From Triglochin maritima (Eukaryota; Streptophyta; Magnoliopsida; Alismatales; Juncaginaceae): DNA of 64,000 nucleotides. The stretch's first letter is position 1, and every line of letters starts with the position of its first letter. The notes below the pieces were generated by a model. The model was not told the DNA's origin, searched no databases, and saw nothing but the letters and a program-made list of their open reading frames with translations. The position numbers were made by a program, and so were the translations under genes. Below, piece by piece: positions 60,181-64,000 of the stretch. Where the stretch lies: contig OY821771.1 in assembly GCA_963682175.1 (NCBI GenBank), forward strand, positions 28,044,201 to 28,108,200. The letters run 5' to 3'.

Positions 60181-62370
60181 AGTGTTGGAGTCACTTGCCT
60201 CCTTAGCTTGGATGGTGAAGACTCGCCCAGTTTTCCTACCCTGTCCTGGTGAAATAACGAATCGACTGCCTCCGCTCTTCCTGCTACTGGTGGCCCAAAC
60301 CTCCTGCTAGGCTCTCCCTGCCTATTCGGGCACTCCCGAACGAAGTGGCCCAACTTCCCGCACCTCATGCAAGCTCCTGAGCGCTTGAAGCACTCTTGAC
60401 CTGGGTGAAACCTCCCATAGAAAGTACACACTACAAACGACGTGCTCCTCCTCCATCATACCTGGGCCTCTTGCCCGGTGATGCATTGCATACATTGCAT
60501 CATATGTCTTTCATTTAGATTAATTTTATATCAATAAATGCTACTAAGGTATGTGTTTAGTCTTATTTACAGAATACAGGGACCTGAATGCAAATTACCC
60601 ATATCCCGAGCATCAATGCGTGCAAGAGACTCATTCCTGTTATAAAAACCAAGTTCAAGATTATTGGGATTCAAATGGAAGTCCATCCAAGCATAAAAGC
60701 ATTCAAAGACCTAATTACAAAAAAGCCAAGGACTTAAGCACAAAAGTAGCCAGAGACTTAATTGCAAAAAGCCAAGCACCCGACTGCAAGGACCAAAATA
60801 TTATTTTGGAGAAGTTCTAAAAAATCAACTTGGATCTCCAAATATACAAAGAATTAATTCGGAGCTCAAAAGAAAGGAACGAAATCATCTGGATGTGCGA
60901 AGGACATTTAAATCATACCATAAACACGCAGGAAAAATCCGGATCGAATCAGACACATTCTTGAGGCGAATCCGCTGCACATCACATGTAATGTGCGGAG
61001 GAAATGCCGCCCCCTTGTGGATCCGTGGCTTCAGATTTTTCCCAGTCGTGTCTCGCCACGTGTACTTTCCTATTTTATACCTAGGTCCCTTGTATCGGCT
61101 ATAAATAGCCCCGAAACGATGTTGTAGAGGATGTTCTTATTTTTATTCCATAATTTAGTAGTAAAGTTTTGTTGTTTTATCTTGTGTTTTTAGTTTCTTT
61201 TGTAATTTCTCCAGGACCCCTTCTCCTTCCCTCCATCCATGAATTTCTAATTCTCTCCAAAGGGTGGGGGTGACGGATTTCGGGTGATGAGAAGAAGATT
61301 AAAGTTATTGTTTTAATTTCGTGTTAGTATATTTTGATTACTTGAGTTTATGTTGAGTCATTTATCATGTAATGCTTTATGACTAATATGATTTATTATA
61401 ATTTTCAGAATTTTCTAATCTAAACCCGATATCTAAACCTCCACCCACTGGACTCCCATCCATCTTTACTTTATTTTTAATTTGTTTTTGTTGTTCTTGC
61501 TTTAGTAAATAATTAAAAACCAAAAATCTCAAACAAAACTTATTTCTCTCTCTTTCTTTCCTTAATCGAAAATCACACAAATAACAATATCTCTCCCTCC
61601 TTGTGTTCGACCCGTACTTGCCACGTCTTCATTGACGCCGTGCACTTGCGGTATAAATTAAATTCTCATCACCCGGGTTCCCTGCTCCACGACCGACTGC
61701 TCGGCTACCGGTGCTCATGATGCCTTCCTCGCCTCCTGAAGACACTCCCTATGGTCCTGCTCAATGATGGTTGCATGCTTCATCGCATCTGCAAGGGTCT
61801 GCGACATACTGTTGATCACACGTGATCAGAGCGGCTGCCTCAGTCCCTTCATGAACTCCCTCACCCGCTGCTCAGTGGTCACACAAATCTCCGGGTAGTA
61901 ACGCTCCAATGCGTTGAACCTGCTGATATAACTTGCCAGGGTCATCTCCTTCTACTCCAACGACATGAACTCCTCCCTCTTCCGATCCCTGACGTGCTGG
62001 GGAAAATACTGCCTATGGAACACCTCCAGAAACTCCTCCCAGCTTACATCCTCACGGTCCTCAAACACCACCGTGAACATGGTCCTCCACTAGTTGGCTG
62101 CCTCGCCATCAAACACATAGGTGGCCAGGTCCACCCTCCTCTCTGGTGCAACTCCAATCGCTCGGAAGATCTTCTGCATCTTGAAGACCCATCAAAACTC
62201 GGTGGGTGCTGACGCATAAAACAATCATGCTCAACACTCATCCCGCCGTGCACATCCTGGGCTGCCTGACACTCCAGAAACACATAGGTGGCCACGTCCC
62301 AGTTGGCGCCCTCAGTGACGTCACTAGTACTGCGATCACGTGGAGAGCTCCTCACACGCCTAGGAGGCAT
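60181..62370 (-). pseudogene. G2 gag, interrupted by a solo LTR
   Basis: Start ATG at 62370 (MPPRRVRSSPRD). After a frameshift near 62200 the gag domain follows: ATYVFDGEAANWWRTMFTV, EFLEVFHRQYFPQHVRDRKR, EFMSLEQKEMTLASYISRF. The solo LTR 60479-61671 splits it. The remainder (60470-60250) contains a CCHC-like zinc knuckle, CMRCGKLGHFVRECPN. Several stops. Confidence 0.88.
60479..61671 (+). mobile_element. Solo LTR (1193 bp) inserted in G2 gag, CCCGG duplication
   Basis: From TGATGCATTGC to TTCTCATCA with exact 5-bp duplications CCCGG (60474-60478, 61672-61676). It has a TATA motif GGCTATAAATAGCCCC near 61097-61112 in + orientation, and its 3' end carries GTGCACTTGCGGTATAAATT, shared with the Athila/Tat-like LTRs elsewhere in this window. 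No coding sequence. It inserted after G2. Confidence 0.92.
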
Positions 62371-62481
62371 CTAACAGAAAAAACAATCACATTTTCAACC
62401 ATGAATGCATGCTAAAAGATAAAATGCATATGTCCTACTACTACAAGGGTGATTTCTTTGGGAACCGCATAGGAATCGACC

Positions 62482-62493
62482 GCTTTGATACCA
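62482..62493 (-). other. G2 primer binding site
   Basis: Minus strand TGGTATCAAAGC, three bases inside the 5' LTR; one mismatch to TGGTATCAGAGC, complementary to the 3' end of initiator tRNA-Met. Confidence 0.88.
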
Positions 62494-62496
62494 AAT

Positions 62497-63979
62497 TGTA
62501 ACATCCCGAAACATCGGAAAATTTAAAATTTATCATCAAGAAATCAAAGACCAATAATCAAACGACGGGACTGTTACTTCTCATAAAAACATTCAAGCGG
62601 CGCACCATATTACATCAGAGTTTTGTCAAAAAGCTACATTACATCAGAAATAACAAAAGGAGATACAAGTAATCATGTCGACCTAAGTCGTCCGAACGAG
62701 AGGATCCGATCCCAAAATGCACGCGCCTGCTGATCACCACCCAATTGGACCTACTTCGGTCCTGAAATAAAACATGCAACAACAATGCCAGAGTTTCCAT
62801 AAGGAAACCCCGTATGCCAAGTTCATCTATATGCATGCAGTAGTACAAATGAACATATCATACTAGTAGCATGTCATGTCATCAGCAGTAAGGAAAACAG
62901 TTCCCCCGAAGGGTAATCACGGGACATCAGTCTGACAATCATCATCGGGTCTCCCTAGGAGACCTACCGTAGGCACATACGGTCTAACGGAACAAGAAGT
63001 GACTCTCCCCACACGCAACTATAGTAATCATGAGGTTCGGCAAGGAGCATCCGCCAAGTCTGCGCCATAAGAAACAGATTTGTAACTTCGTGGCTGAAAC
63101 CACCCCAACCGAGCTGTCGCTCGGTTGGTCCATCAATCATCATCTCAGTAGTTGCCGAGCTGAGGAAAATATAGCCGGAACAGCATCGGCCCATCATACA
63201 TCATAGTCGGAACAACATCGGCCCATCCTCGCCGGAACAACATCAGCGGCATCACCGACACAGTATCGGTGGTCCAACATACATCCGACACAGCATCGGA
63301 CGTGTCCGGACCAAATTCCGCCGGGTCATCAGGCTCCACGAGTCGCACATCATACATTGGGATCCGCGATCCCTCAGGTCTGCTACTCTACAAGGAGTCC
63401 ATCAATCCATCACATCAAGTCACGATCCATACACGAAGGTGACACGTCCCGAACACCCACACTCTTCCGCACTGCGGTCCGTTGGCAGGCACGCATAACG
63501 CGCCTATCGTCACCTCCCGACTCACGCATTAGGCGAGGACACGGGTTTCCGTGGACAGAGTTAGCATTCTAAAAGGACCGGGAATTCAATTCTGTGCACA
63601 AACGGTCGACCGTTCCCATAAGGTTTGGCCGACCGAGAGTCTCCAATGGTCGAACTCTCTGCGCAAAACCTAAGTCCCAACGGTCGAACAAGAGTCTAAA
63701 ACCGGTCGACCGAAACGTGGTCAAAATCCGGAGTCTGGTCAACATCAATCACCATAAGAGAAACCAATGGGAGAGAGAGTGTGCGTTTTTAGCTTAAAAC
63801 CCAAACACCCATCTCCTCACCATCACCTACACCTCATCCACAACACCCTACACACCCCAACCCATCACTCTACACGTCGTCACGGTTCACGCCTCCTCTT
63901 CCCCCATGGAATGCCACCCCATAAGCACCTCTCTCCTCCTAACACCATTAGCACCCTAATGGGGTTTAGGGTTATTACA
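62497..63979 (-). repeat. G2 5' LTR (1483 bp)
   Basis: From TGTAACATCCCG to GGGTTATTACA. Compared with the 3' LTR it lacks about 620 bp between GGTCAACATCAATCA and GAGAAACCAATGGGAGAG, and has about 40 extra bases near 62862-62905 (ACTAGTAGCATGTCATG). Confidence 0.95.
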
Positions 63980-64000
63980 CAAATTACCCACAAAAAATCA

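Larger units (their letters stand above)
54635..63979 (-). mobile_element. G2: complete Tekay/Del-type Ty3-gypsy retrotransposon
   Basis: LTRs at 54635-56787 and 62497-63979, minus orientation. An initiator-Met primer site lies inside the right LTR and a polypurine tract inside the left LTR. The 5-bp duplication CAAAT is exact (54630-54634, 63980-63984). Gene order on the minus strand is gag, protease, RT, RNase H, integrase, chromodomain-like end, as in chromoviruses; long LTRs and the chromodomain point to Tekay/Del. All frames contain stops or shifts, and a foreign solo LTR (60479-61671) interrupts gag. The LTRs differ greatly in length (2153 and 1483 bp) by indels, not by general divergence. 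Confidence 0.95.

Noticed and set aside
1..64000. tRNA, rRNA, CRISPR or bacterial-type operon features
   Set aside because: No cloverleaf with CCA-side boxes, no rRNA blocks and no regular spacer arrays were recognised; the tandem arrays seen are transposon subterminal repeats or minisatellites.

Overview
The window is nuclear DNA of a flowering plant, probably a eudicot. The evidence is genes with GT-AG introns, plant-specific protein families (COP1-interacting-protein-like, CASP-like, plant GT31 galactosyltransferase) and plant transposon families (MULE, CACTA, Tekay-like and Athila/Tat-like LTR retrotransposons). I cannot name the species. There is no bacterial, organellar, CRISPR or viral signature.

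Layout. (1) 98-7252 (+): a seven-kilobase, six-exon CIP7-like gene that conceptually splices to an intact 895-residue reading frame; a small MITE lies in intron 1. (2) 7.9-9.6 kb: a decayed solo LTR related to the Tekay-like element at the right end. (3) 10.2-33.1 kb: two tandem MULEs of one family. M1 (about 1.5 kb) is a deletion derivative. M2 (11836-33054) is a swollen 21-kb element that once carried a MURA-type transposase (+) and a DUF1985/Ulp1-like cysteine protease gene (-), both now wrecked by nested LTR retrotransposons. The youngest of these, G1 (23018-31471), has two 1391-bp LTRs that are almost identical, a broken gag-protease region and no reverse transcriptase. (4) 33406-34696 (-): an intact three-exon CASP-like membrane protein gene. 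(5) 35568-42630: MULE M3 with an exact 9-bp target-site duplication, carrying a decayed MURA transposase and a plant mobile domain (PMD) gene. (6) 43053-44769 (-): a broken beta-1,3-galactosyltransferase gene whose upstream part is cut by a CACTA element. (7) 44799-54056: CACTA element with TAC duplication, an uninterrupted 1076-residue TNP2 transposase and a ten-exon gene joining a Ptta/En-Spm domain to an Ulp1 protease domain. (8) 54635-63979: complete Tekay/Del-type Ty3-gypsy element in minus orientation with CAAAT duplication, all reading frames broken, and a solo LTR inserted in its gag with CCCGG duplication.

How it fits together. Only two cellular genes (CIP7-like and CASP-like) look intact; the galactosyltransferase is a remnant. 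The rest is a record of nested transposition. The most notable theme is that three separate DNA transposons each carry a non-transposase accessory gene: Ulp1-type proteases in M2 and in the CACTA element, and a PMD protein in M3. The CACTA element looks the most likely to be still competent.
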